From Kibdelosporangium philippinense (GTDB lineage: Bacteria; Actinomycetota; Actinomycetes; Mycobacteriales; Pseudonocardiaceae): 64,000 nt of DNA. The DNA lies in the NCBI RefSeq assembly GCF_021390435.2, contig NZ_JAJVCN010000003.1, positions 997,501-1,061,500 on the forward strand, in the 5' to 3' direction. The notes beneath the pieces are model-generated. The model worked only from the letters and a program-made list of their open reading frames with translations, did no database searches and had not been told where the DNA came from. Position numbers and translations under genes: made by a program. Below are positions 9,264 to 17,100 of the stretch, piece after piece (position 1 is the stretch's first letter; every line of letters starts with the position of its first letter).

Positions 9264-9947
9264 ATGCGTGACATGTTCAAGCGTCTGCTGGTGCTCGGAA
9301 TGCTGGGGCTCGTCACGGCCACGGGATGCACGTCGACATCCAACGAATCCGGCGGTAGTTCGCTTCCGGACGGCGCGGCACTGCTGAAAGACGCCGCCGA
9401 GGCCATCAAACCGGTCAACAGCGCCACGTTCGCGCTGGTGGTCACCGGCGTCGTGCCGGGCATCCCGGTCAAAGAAGTCTCCGGCGACCTGACCAAAGCC
9501 GGAGACGCCATCGGCAACGCAAAGCTCGACCAGTTCGGCCAGACCTTCGAAGTGCAGTACGTCCTGAAGGACAAGATCCTGTACATCAAGGGCATCACCG
9601 GCTCGTGGCAGCAGTTCGGCGACGCGACGCAGATCTACGACCCGTCGGCGATCCTGGACCCGAACCGTGGTGTGGCCAAACTGCTCGGCGCGATCCAGAC
9701 ACCGGTCACCGAGGGCGCCGAGGATGTCGCGACCTTCAAGACCTACCGCGTCGCAGGCAAGGTCGCCAAAGATGTCGTCGCTGGACTTGTGCCGAGCGTT
9801 CCGTCCGATGTGAACGTCAAGGTCTGGGTCAAACAGGACGGCAACCACCAGCCGGTGCGCGCGACCGTCGAGCTGACGCCGGGCAACTCGGTGGAGATCA
9901 CGCTGTCCGAGGTGGACAAGCCGGTCACCGTCACCAAGCCCATCTAA
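9264..9947 (+). CDS. lprG: LprG-like lipoprotein
   Basis: 227 aa from ATG 9264 (MRDMFKRLLVLGMLGLVTAT). A lipobox-like site ends in ATGC, so the mature protein starts at the Cys about 20 residues in and is anchored to the outer face of the membrane. The body shows LppX/LprAFG features (LLKDAAEAIKPVNSATFALV, FEVQYVLKDKILYIKG, TYRVAGKVAKDVVAGLVPS). In mycobacteria LprG carries triacylated lipids and works with the MFS pump P55 encoded by the next gene; the same gene pair occurs here, which makes the assignment strong. Another in-frame ATG at 9273 is possible. Confidence 0.88.
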   Translation: MRDMFKRLLVLGMLGLVTATGCTSTSNESGGSSLPDGAALLKDAAEAIKPVNSATFALVVTGVVPGIPVKEVSGDLTKAGDAIGNAKLDQFGQTFEVQYVLKDKILYIKGITGSWQQFGDATQIYDPSAILDPNRGVAKLLGAIQTPVTEGAEDVATFKTYRVAGKVAKDVVAGLVPSVPSDVNVKVWVKQDGNHQPVRATVELTPGNSVEITLSEVDKPVTVTKPI

Positions 9948-10020
9948 TGACGCAGTGTTGAACTGTCCTCGCTCCGCTCGGACGGGCTTTGTCGCCAAAG
10001 CCGAACTGTTCACATTCCGA

Positions 10021-10138
10021 CCCCCTACGGGGGCCGCCCACCCCCAACCGCGGGTTCACCCCGCCCCACGCAACCGACACCGCTCAGTGCCTGCCATCGC
10101 CGTGGCCGGGGCGGTGTCGGGCGTGTTGCGGTGCGTAA
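10021..10138 (+). promoter_or_regulatory. lprG-p55 intergenic region with hairpins
   Basis: The 191 bp between lprG and p55 hold no gene. An inverted repeat CCGACACCGC (10074-10083) / GCGGTGTCGG (10111-10120) with a 27-nt loop lies just before the p55 start, and a smaller CCCCTACGGGGG hairpin lies at about 10022-10033. These could attenuate read-through or protect mRNA ends between two genes that must be made together. No clear promoter seen. Confidence 0.45.
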
Positions 10139-11704
10139 ATGACCAGCGCGACAAAGCCGGAGCACCGATTGACTTCAGCTAACAGTCCGGACCTGGCCGC
10201 GCTGCCCCGGAAAGGGCGCAGGGTCGCCATCGGGGCAGGAGGACTCGCCGTCCTGCTCGGCGCGCTGGACACGTACGTCGTGGTCAGCGTGCTCAGCGAC
10301 ATCATGCGGGACCTGAACATCGCGGTGAACCGGCTCGAGCAGGCCACCCCGATCGTGACCGGGTACCTGCTCGGCTACATCGCCGCGATGCCGTTGCTCG
10401 GCCAGGCATCCGACCGGTTCGGCAGGCGTGCGCTGTTGCAGGCCTGCCTGATCGGGTTCACGGCAGGCTCGATCATCACGGCCGTCGCGACCGACTTGCC
10501 GCTGTTGGTGGTCGGCCGCGTCGTGCAAGGCATTGCCAGTGGCGCGTTGTTGCCCGTGACCCTCGCGCTCGCGGCGGATCTGTGGGCCGAGCGGAAACGT
10601 GCGACCGTGCTTGGCGCGGTTGGTGCGGCGCAGGAACTGGGCAGCGTGCTCGGTCCCATTTATGGCGTGGTCCTGGCTGTCGCTTTCGGATCGTGGCGCG
10701 GCCTCTTCTGGGTGAACGTGCCGCTGGCGGTGATCGCCATGGTGGCCGTTCATTTCACGGTCCCCGGACGGGACAAACAAAGCCCGGCACCGGCCAAGGT
10801 GGACATAACTGGCGGCGTCTTGCTGGCCGTGACCTTGGGACTGGCCGTCGTCGGGCTGTACAACCCCGATCCGCAACGCGCGGTGCTCCCACCGTGGGGC
10901 ATTCCGGTACTGATCGCCGCGGTTGTCGCGTTTGTGGGATTCCTGGCGTGGGAGAAATTCGCGCGCACCAAGATGATCGACCCAAGCGGCGTGCGAATGC
11001 GGCCTTTCCTCGCCGCGCTTGGCGCGTCCGTCGCCGCGGGCGCCGCGTTGATGGTCACACTCGTGAACATCGAGCTGGTCGCGCAGACATTGCTCGGCAA
11101 GGACCGGACCGAAGCCGTGTTCCTGCTCGTTCGGTTCCTGGTCGCGCTGCCGATCGGTGCGTTGCTCGGTGGCTGGCTCGCGGCCCGGATCGGTGACCGC
11201 TGGGTGGCATTCGGCGGTTTGCTCATCGCGGCCGCCGGGTATCTGCTGATCTCCGGCTGGCCGGTCGACGTGCTGGCGGTACGGCACGACCTTGGGTTGT
11301 TCACGCTGCCCCGGCTCGATACCGACCTGGTGATCGCCGGGCTCGGTCTTGGTCTGGTGATTGGCCCGCTTTCCTCGGTCGTGCTACGCGTCGTGCCCGC
11401 GGCACAACACGGAGTGGCATCCGCTAGTGTTGTGGTGGCACGGATGACCGGCATGCTCGTCGGTGTGGCTGCCCTCACAGCGTGGGGCCTTTACCGTTTC
11501 CACAGCTTGACCGCCAACTTGGACACGCCATTGCCGTTCGGCAAGTCCAAGGAGCAGTTCGATGCCGAAACAGCCGCGTACAAGGCCAAACTGTTCGACG
11601 CGCTGAACACCGAGTACAGCGAGATCTTCCTGATCACGTCGGTGATTTGCGTGCTCGGCGCGCTGCTCGCGCTGGCAACGGGCGCGGCACGTCGCACGGA
11701 TTGA
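10139..11704 (+). CDS. MFS lipid exporter, P55 (Rv1410c) homologue
   Basis: 521 aa. Long identical stretches to mycobacterial P55: LGALDTYVVV, YLLGYIAAMPLLGQASDRFG (motif A DRFGRR), GIASGALLPVTLALAADLW, AAQELGSVLGP (motif C region), ASVAAGAALMVTLV and GLVIGPLSSVVLRVVPAAQHG. About 14 membrane segments with the C-terminal periplasmic-loop insertion (HSLTANLDTPLPFGKS) near residue 460. P55 with LprG exports triacylglycerides and affects drug tolerance in mycobacteria; the adjacent lprG supports the same role here. Start ATG 10139 (MTSATKPEHRLTSANSPDLA) gives an N-tail longer than P55; GTG or TTG starts nearer the first helix are possible. Confidence 0.9.
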   Translation: MTSATKPEHRLTSANSPDLAALPRKGRRVAIGAGGLAVLLGALDTYVVVSVLSDIMRDLNIAVNRLEQATPIVTGYLLGYIAAMPLLGQASDRFGRRALLQACLIGFTAGSIITAVATDLPLLVVGRVVQGIASGALLPVTLALAADLWAERKRATVLGAVGAAQELGSVLGPIYGVVLAVAFGSWRGLFWVNVPLAVIAMVAVHFTVPGRDKQSPAPAKVDITGGVLLAVTLGLAVVGLYNPDPQRAVLPPWGIPVLIAAVVAFVGFLAWEKFARTKMIDPSGVRMRPFLAALGASVAAGAALMVTLVNIELVAQTLLGKDRTEAVFLLVRFLVALPIGALLGGWLAARIGDRWVAFGGLLIAAAGYLLISGWPVDVLAVRHDLGLFTLPRLDTDLVIAGLGLGLVIGPLSSVVLRVVPAAQHGVASASVVVARMTGMLVGVAALTAWGLYRFHSLTANLDTPLPFGKSKEQFDAETAAYKAKLFDALNTEYSEIFLITSVICVLGALLALATGAARRTD

Positions 11705-11752
11705 CATCGATCGTGGATTGCGAAGGGCCCGCGATTAAGAGACCCTTCAAAA

Positions 11753-12088
11753 GTGACCGAGCAACGGGTCGTACTGAATCTAGACGAGGCCGGCGTGGCG
11801 GTTGATCTGCCCCGGCTGGACCATGCACAGGATGTAGTCCAAGACGTGGCGTATCGCCCGGTGGATTTCCGCGATGACGATCTGCCTTCCGCCTTGGAAC
11901 GGTCGGCAGCCTGGCTGCGAAAAGCCGAGCAGTGGCTCGGCGAGCCAGTGGACGTGATGGCGATCCACCTGGACTACGACGACAGCGGGGACGCGCCGTA
12001 TTTCGAAGTGAAGCTGTTGTGCAACGACGAAGACCTCGCCGGGGCACCGATCGCGATCCGCGAACAACAACGGCGTGCCTCACCGTAG
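11753..12088 (+). CDS. Small acidic hypothetical protein
   Basis: 111 aa from GTG 11753 (VTEQRVVLNLDEAGVAVDLP). Not recognised. It is cytoplasmic by composition, rich in Asp and Glu, with a central AAWLRKAEQWLGEPVDVMAI helix-strand stretch and an AIHLDYDDSGDAPYFEVKLL segment that may form a beta hairpin. It lies 48 bp after p55 on the same strand and may be co-transcribed. Codon use is normal for the region. Confidence 0.6.
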   Translation: MTEQRVVLNLDEAGVAVDLPRLDHAQDVVQDVAYRPVDFRDDDLPSALERSAAWLRKAEQWLGEPVDVMAIHLDYDDSGDAPYFEVKLLCNDEDLAGAPIAIREQQRRASP

Positions 12089-12150
12089 AAGCGGCCGCTG
12101 ACGGGAGACTCACGGCTACAATCGGTGGAGTATCGCGCTGCTGATTAAGG

Positions 12151-12339
12151 ATGTGCGCCATTACCCCATCGAAGGATCTCTTCAGCCATGCCAACGCCGA
12201 TGACGCTGGTTCGGTAACCAGGGCGGACGGCAAGGCCTCCCATCAGAACCTCTTCAGCCAGCAACAACCGGAATCGACAGGGACCGAGGTTGCGCGGCCG
12301 AAATCGTTGCCGCGCAACCCATTCCAGCTGCCGTCCTAA
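12151..12339 (+). CDS. Possible small ORF with repeated (D/N)LFS motif
   Basis: 62 aa, MCAITPSKDLFSHANADDAG to NPFQLPS. The only canonical start is ATG 12151, directly after TAAGG, closer than a normal ribosome site. The phrase KDLFSHA is echoed later as QNLFSQQ, with the DNA CTCTTCAGCCA present twice (from 12178 and 12251). The 3' end overlaps the convergent binding-protein gene by 4 bp. Codon third positions are moderately GC-rich. It may be real but has no recognised relatives. Confidence 0.3.
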   Translation: MCAITPSKDLFSHANADDAGSVTRADGKASHQNLFSQQQPESTGTEVARPKSLPRNPFQLPS

Positions 12340-13298
12340 AGCAGCATCTTCGCCGGGTCGATGTCCTCGGTCAGCATCCCGTTCGCCTTCATCAGCGCCA
12401 CAACACCTTTCAGGCGCTGCACGTCGATAGTGGTCGGGTAGAGACCGAGCCGGAGCACCTGGGCGATCGCCGGATCGATCTTCGCGTATCCCGTCACGAC
12501 GCTCTGCACCTCGGCCGGGTCGGACGCATCCTGTTGCGCCTTAACCAGAGCACGCCGGAACGCGTCAATCGTCTTCGGACGCTCCTTGACGAACTTCGCC
12601 GTCGTCGCGTACCCGCCGATGGGCAAGTCCGCGGCCTCGCCGGTGATCGTGTCAAGCACCGGCACCGCGCCGATCTGTTGCATGGCACGGGTCAGGAACG
12701 GTTCAACGAGCAGGGCCGCGTCAACATCCTTGCGCTGCAAGGCCGCCTGCATGTCCGGGAACGGCATCTCGATGAACTGCACGCTGTTCGCGTCGACGTT
12801 CTTGGCTTTCAGGCCCGCGCGTACCGCGAGCTCGACGACGTTCGCCCGCGTGTTCACGGCGATTTTCCGGCCAGCCAGATCCGCGGGCGTTTTGACGGGT
12901 GAATCCGGTGTAACCACAACAAGGAACATGTCGGGCTTGCCCCGGTAGCCGTCGGCGACCAGTTTCAGGTCGGCGGTTTGCTTGGCCTGCGCGTTGAGGA
13001 ACGAGACCCAGTTGCCGAAAGTCACGTCCAGCTCGCCGTTGACCAGCCCAGGGATCCCAGCGGCACCGCCCTGGATGGTCTTGAGCTCGACCTCGACGCC
13101 CTCGTCGCGGAAGTAGCCTTTCTTGATCGCGATGTGCACCGCGGCCGCGTCGACGATCGGCAGCACCCCAAGCCTGATCTTGGCCTGCTCTTTTCCAGGG
13201 GTGACCGGCTCTTCGCCGGACAGCAAGCCACAACCGGGAACTGCTGTGATCAGCACAGCGGCGAGCGCGCCGAGAAACGCGCGGCGGGGGCGATTCAT
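12336..13298 (-). CDS. Orphan ABC substrate-binding lipoprotein, SsuA/NMT1-like
   Basis: 320 aa from ATG 13298 (MNRPRRAFLGALAAVLITAV). Lipobox VPGC at about residues 20-23, so a membrane-anchored lipoprotein. The mature part (IRLGVLPIVDAAAVHIAIKK, VELKTIQGGAAGIPGLVNGE, DVTFGNWVSFLNAQ, VVTPDSPVKTPADLAGRKIA) is that of the NMT1/SsuA/TauA family, which binds sulfonates, thiamine precursors or nitrate-type ligands. No permease or ATPase gene is adjacent, so its transporter must be elsewhere or the protein has another role. Upstream bases 13299-13357 separate it from the protease remnant. Confidence 0.85.
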   Translation of the reverse strand: MNRPRRAFLGALAAVLITAVPGCGLLSGEEPVTPGKEQAKIRLGVLPIVDAAAVHIAIKKGYFRDEGVEVELKTIQGGAAGIPGLVNGELDVTFGNWVSFLNAQAKQTADLKLVADGYRGKPDMFLVVVTPDSPVKTPADLAGRKIAVNTRANVVELAVRAGLKAKNVDANSVQFIEMPFPDMQAALQRKDVDAALLVEPFLTRAMQQIGAVPVLDTITGEAADLPIGGYATTAKFVKERPKTIDAFRRALVKAQQDASDPAEVQSVVTGYAKIDPAIAQVLRLGLYPTTIDVQRLKGVVALMKANGMLTEDIDPAKMLL

Positions 13299-13357
13299 GC
13301 GCACAGAATGGCACGGCCGGGCGGCGCCGACCACCGCCTTCGGCCCTGGATGAAGAC

Positions 13358-13801
13358 TCAGATGCACTTCATGCCTTCCGCTGGGAGTTTCAGTTCGATG
13401 AGGTATGCCGCGACCGCACTGTCACCGAACACCGCCATATGGCGTTTCGCCTTGACAGGCAACAGGGTCCCGCCGAGCGCCCTGGCCGGGTTCATACCCG
13501 ACTCATCGGGAGCGGCGGGGTTGTTGGTCGCGGCAACAACCAAAACTTTGGCCAGCCCGGAGACATCTGACAGGTGTGACGTACGGGTATTGGGCACCGG
13601 CCAGAACGCGCATTGGTCCAGCGCCGCAAGGAAACCAGCGTTGAAGGTGTCGTTCAGCGCGCTGCGCGGCACGCTCTCGTCGTCGGAAAGGCAACGCACG
13701 GCAGGATTGCTGGATCCGGCACCAAGCGGGTCGAAGCCGATCCGGTCAGCGGTCCGTGTGAGCACCGCGGCCGCCGCCAGTGCCCGTCCAGGGCTCAGCA
13801 C
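13358..13801 (-). pseudogene. Internally deleted Hip1-like protease remnant
   Basis: 147 aa open frame starting at a GTG (13801) that overlaps the stop region of the intact gene upstream. It reads RIGFDPLGAGSSNPAVRCLS, equivalent to LVGFDPRGIGSSEPAVKCLS in the neighbour, and then jumps straight to SALNDTFNAGFLAALDQCAF, equivalent to SSLNDDSDFIAALDECAF near the neighbour's C-terminus. About 250 residues, including the nucleophile GFSYGT, are gone. The catalytic Asp site DPATPYESG has become NPAAPDESG and HTAF has become HMAVF. It therefore looks like a tandem third copy that suffered an in-frame deletion and then decayed; it cannot be an active hydrolase. Confidence 0.8.
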
Positions 13802-15408
13802 TTCGTGCCTTCCGCTGGGAGTTTGAGGTCGATCAGGTATTCCGCGCCAACCTCGTTGGCACAGCCGTTCTCGCCGAGGAACGCGGTGTGGCTGTTGGCT
13901 TCGACCGTCAGCAGGCTCGCGTTGAGCGCTTTCGCCAGTTTCACGCCGGACTCGTACGGCGTGGCCGGGTCGCCGGTCGACGAGACGACCATGACCTTGG
14001 GCAGGCCAGGCGTTTTGGGCTCATGCGGCTGGCTCGTGTTCGGCACCGGCCAGAACGCGCATTCGTCCAGCGCCGCGATGAAGTCCGAGTCGTCGTTGAG
14101 TGAGCTTTTCGGTACGCCGTCACGGATCCGGCGCATCTGGTCCTCGACCACCGCGCGGTCCTTCACCGGCGGGTCGTCGACACAGTGCACCGCGGTGAAC
14201 GCGTCGTGGATGTTCGTGTACTTCCCGTCCGGGCCGCGGCCGAGGTAGAGGTCGGCGAACTGGCCGAGCATGGCGCCGTCGCCCGTGACCAGATTGTTGA
14301 TTCCCTCTTCGAGCAGGTCCCACAGTTCTTCGCTGTAGAGCCCTTGCGCCACCGCGGTCACAGCGTCCGAATAGGACAGTTTACGGCTGCCGGTTGCCTT
14401 GACCGGCGTGGTCTTCAGCGGTTCGAGCAGCGCGTCGAGCTTGGCCTCGGCCTGTGCGGCGTCCCCGCCGAGCGGGCACACCTCCTTCTCGACGCACGCG
14501 GCGGCAAAGGAGTCGAAGGCCTTCTTGAATCCGTTCTGCTGCCCGATCACGCTCGCCACCCGGTCGGCGTTCGGGTCGACCGCGCCGTCGAGCACCATCG
14601 CGCGAACGTTGCCAGGGAAGGCTTCCGCGTACGCCGTGCCGATCCTGGTGCCGTAGGAGAAGCCGAGGTAGTTCAGTTTCTGCTCGCCAAGCGCGGAGCG
14701 CAGGACGTCCATGTCCTTGGCAACGTCACGCGTGCCGATGTTGGCAAGCACCTCGGCGCCGGTGTTGGCGACGCACTTGTCGGCGAATTCCTTGCTTTCC
14801 TGCTCTGTCTTGGCGACCGCGTCCGGCCCGGTGATCGGCGGCTCGAGCCGGTCGGCGTCCTTTTCCGCATCGGAAAGGCATTTCACGGCCGGTTCACTCG
14901 ATCCGATGCCGCGTGGGTCGAAGCCGACGAGGTCGAACCGGGCAGACAGCGGATCATCCCAGCTCTCACGGGCGATCGACGCCGCCGCGGACATCCCGGA
15001 CTGGCCGGGCCCACCCGGGTTGATCACCAGCGCGCCAATCCGGTCCGTCGCGCTGGTCGCTTGCTTGCGCAGCAACCCGATGCTGATCTCACGGCCGTCT
15101 GGTGTCGCGTAGTCGAGTGGCACGCTGAGCGAAGCGCACTGCAAGTTCTTGCCGTTGTACAGCACCTTGCTCATCGCGTCCGTGGCGAACTCCGCACAAG
15201 CGCCCCAGCTCAGCGGCTGTCCGTAGAACTCGTCCAGCCCGGCTGGCACCGGTCCGACCGGGCCGAGCGCCTTGACCGCGACGGGTGTTCCGGGCATGAC
15301 TGAAGTGCAGGCGGTCAACGCGAGAAGTACGGTTACCCCAAGCGCTCCGATTCCCCGGGCACGGCGCACATTTCCAAGATCGTCGGTTAACGGCATTGTG
15401 TTACGCAC
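13795..15408 (-). CDS. Hip1/TAP-like serine protease lipoprotein (copy A)
   Basis: 537 aa. Start GTG 15408 has AGGGA seven bases upstream; an in-frame ATG lies at 15396. Signal peptide with lipobox LTAC (about 31-34). Alpha/beta hydrolase core with INPGGPGQSG (oxyanion region), FDLVGFDPRGIGSSEPAVKC, the nucleophile GFSYGT at about 236, VLDGAVDPN, the acid in STGDPATPYESG and the His in SHTAF. This is the tripeptidyl-aminopeptidase family that includes M. tuberculosis Rv2223c and Hip1/CaeA (Rv2224c), cell-envelope serine hydrolases. It overlaps the upstream paralogue by 8 bp and the downstream remnant by 7 bp, so it sits in a tandem array of three. Confidence 0.92.
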   Translation of the reverse strand: MRNTMPLTDDLGNVRRARGIGALGVTVLLALTACTSVMPGTPVAVKALGPVGPVPAGLDEFYGQPLSWGACAEFATDAMSKVLYNGKNLQCASLSVPLDYATPDGREISIGLLRKQATSATDRIGALVINPGGPGQSGMSAAASIARESWDDPLSARFDLVGFDPRGIGSSEPAVKCLSDAEKDADRLEPPITGPDAVAKTEQESKEFADKCVANTGAEVLANIGTRDVAKDMDVLRSALGEQKLNYLGFSYGTRIGTAYAEAFPGNVRAMVLDGAVDPNADRVASVIGQQNGFKKAFDSFAAACVEKEVCPLGGDAAQAEAKLDALLEPLKTTPVKATGSRKLSYSDAVTAVAQGLYSEELWDLLEEGINNLVTGDGAMLGQFADLYLGRGPDGKYTNIHDAFTAVHCVDDPPVKDRAVVEDQMRRIRDGVPKSSLNDDSDFIAALDECAFWPVPNTSQPHEPKTPGLPKVMVVSSTGDPATPYESGVKLAKALNASLLTVEANSHTAFLGENGCANEVGAEYLIDLKLPAEGTKC

Positions 15409-16999
15409 ACCTGATTCCCTGAGGTGGAACGGTCAAATCGACGAGGTAAGCACTACCGGCGTTGTCAACGCAGCTGTTTCCCTGCAGGAAAGCCGTGTGC
15501 TGAGTGGCCTCGTAGGTCAGCAGTGCGCCGCCAAGCGCCTTCGAAAGGTTCACACCCGCCTGGTACGGCGTGGCCGGGTCACCCGTTGTCGACACGACCA
15601 AAATCGCTGGCAGGCCTTGAACATTGGGCAGATGCGGCTCGGAAGTGCTGGGCACGGGCCAGAAAGCGCAGGCGTCCAGCGCCGGGCTGGCCGGGCGACC
15701 GTCGTCGAGGAACGGCGCGGCCTGCTTGTAGCGCTGCTGCGCCTCAAGCACCAAGGCGTGATCGGTGACGCGCGTGTCGTCCACACAACGCACCGCCGTG
15801 AACGCGTCCTGGGTGGTTGAGTAACGGCCGCTTTGGTCGCGTTGGAAATAGCTGTCGGCGAGCGCCATCAATACCTGCGGCCGTTGCCGTCGCAAGTCCG
15901 CGAGGCCTTTGTTCAGCGTCTCCCACAATTCTTCGGCGTAGAGCGCCCGAATGACGCCCGTGGTCGCGTCCGAGTAGGAAAGCTTGCGGCCATCCTGGCC
16001 AAGATCCGCCGGGCGGTCGATCAGCGGCCGGATCAGGTTCAGGTAGTTCCGCAGCACCAGCGCGGGGTCCTGGCCGAGTGCGCAGTCCTGGCGCCGTACA
16101 CACCACTGGGTGAACGCGTTGAACGCCTGCTGGAAACCCTCGCCCTGGGCGACGAGCTCCTCGACGACGCCCTGTTCGGGGTCCAGCGCGCCGTCGAGCA
16201 CCATCGCGCGCACGTTCTTCGGGAAGGTCTCCGCGTAGGTCGTGCCGAGCCGCGTGCCATACGAGAAGCCGAGGTATGTCAGCTTCTCGTCACCCAGCAC
16301 CGAACGCAGTACGTCCATGTCCTTGACCACGTCACGCGTGCCCATGCTGGCCAGCAGCGCGGCGCCGTCCCCGGTCCGCTGCACGCATTTGGTGGCGAAG
16401 TCCTTCTGCTCGGCCTCGACCTTCGCGACTCCCTGCGGGGTCGAGTCCAGCTCGTCGTCATCCGCGCGTTCGGCGTCCCGCTCCTGGTCGGTCAGGCACC
16501 GGATCGACGGCTCGCTCGACCCGACTCCGCGCGGGTCGAATCCGACGAAGTCGAAACGTTTGCCCAGCTCAGATCCCTTGGCCTTGGCGGCCATCCGGAC
16601 GGCCGTGCCCAGCCCGGACGCACCTGGCCCGCCTGGATTGAGCACGAGCGAGCCCATCCGGCGGCCCTGGTCGGTCGCCGGAATCCGCAGCAAGCCCAGC
16701 GTGATCGTCGACCCGGCCGGATTGGCGTAGTCCAGGGGAACCAGCAGCCGGGCGCATCTTGCGTTCGGGTCCTTGAACGTGGCCCGGTCGTCGTCAGTCC
16801 GGGCAAATGGGGCGCAATCACCCCAAACCAGCGACTGGCCGTAGAAGCGCTCCAATCCGGCGGGTACCGTCCCCGTCGGCCCCCGTTTTTCCGTGGAGGA
16901 CGGGACGACGGGCGCTCCGGTGGACGATGTGCAGGCCGCAGCCGATGCGACCAGCATGAATGCGAGGGAGAATCGCCACGTACGGCCACTCGGTGTCAC
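15401..16999 (-). CDS. Hip1/TAP-like serine protease lipoprotein (copy B)
   Basis: 532 aa from GTG 16999 (VTPSGRTWRFSLAFMLVASA); a TTG at 17023 is the alternative. Lipobox SAAAC near residue 23. Same family layout as copy A: LNPGGPGASG, FDFVGFDPRGVGSSEPSIRC, nucleophile GFSYGTRLGTTYAE, STTGDPATPYQAGVNL and QHTAFLQGNSC. The C-terminal part matches Hip1 (Rv2224c) somewhat better than copy A does, for example STTxDPATPYxAGVxLxxxL and QGxSCxD. First gene of the array, divergent from secA2 with about 100 bp between starts, so both may share a promoter region. Confidence 0.92.
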   Translation of the reverse strand: MTPSGRTWRFSLAFMLVASAAACTSSTGAPVVPSSTEKRGPTGTVPAGLERFYGQSLVWGDCAPFARTDDDRATFKDPNARCARLLVPLDYANPAGSTITLGLLRIPATDQGRRMGSLVLNPGGPGASGLGTAVRMAAKAKGSELGKRFDFVGFDPRGVGSSEPSIRCLTDQERDAERADDDELDSTPQGVAKVEAEQKDFATKCVQRTGDGAALLASMGTRDVVKDMDVLRSVLGDEKLTYLGFSYGTRLGTTYAETFPKNVRAMVLDGALDPEQGVVEELVAQGEGFQQAFNAFTQWCVRRQDCALGQDPALVLRNYLNLIRPLIDRPADLGQDGRKLSYSDATTGVIRALYAEELWETLNKGLADLRRQRPQVLMALADSYFQRDQSGRYSTTQDAFTAVRCVDDTRVTDHALVLEAQQRYKQAAPFLDDGRPASPALDACAFWPVPSTSEPHLPNVQGLPAILVVSTTGDPATPYQAGVNLSKALGGALLTYEATQHTAFLQGNSCVDNAGSAYLVDLTVPPQGIRCA

Positions 17000-17100
17000 G
17001 CCTCGATACTGCCATTGGGGCAAACACTGGGCCGGGCGGAACTCGGAGCGAACACCGTCGCGTTAAGGCTGTGGTTGCCCTGTGATGCTGGAGGTGCCTG

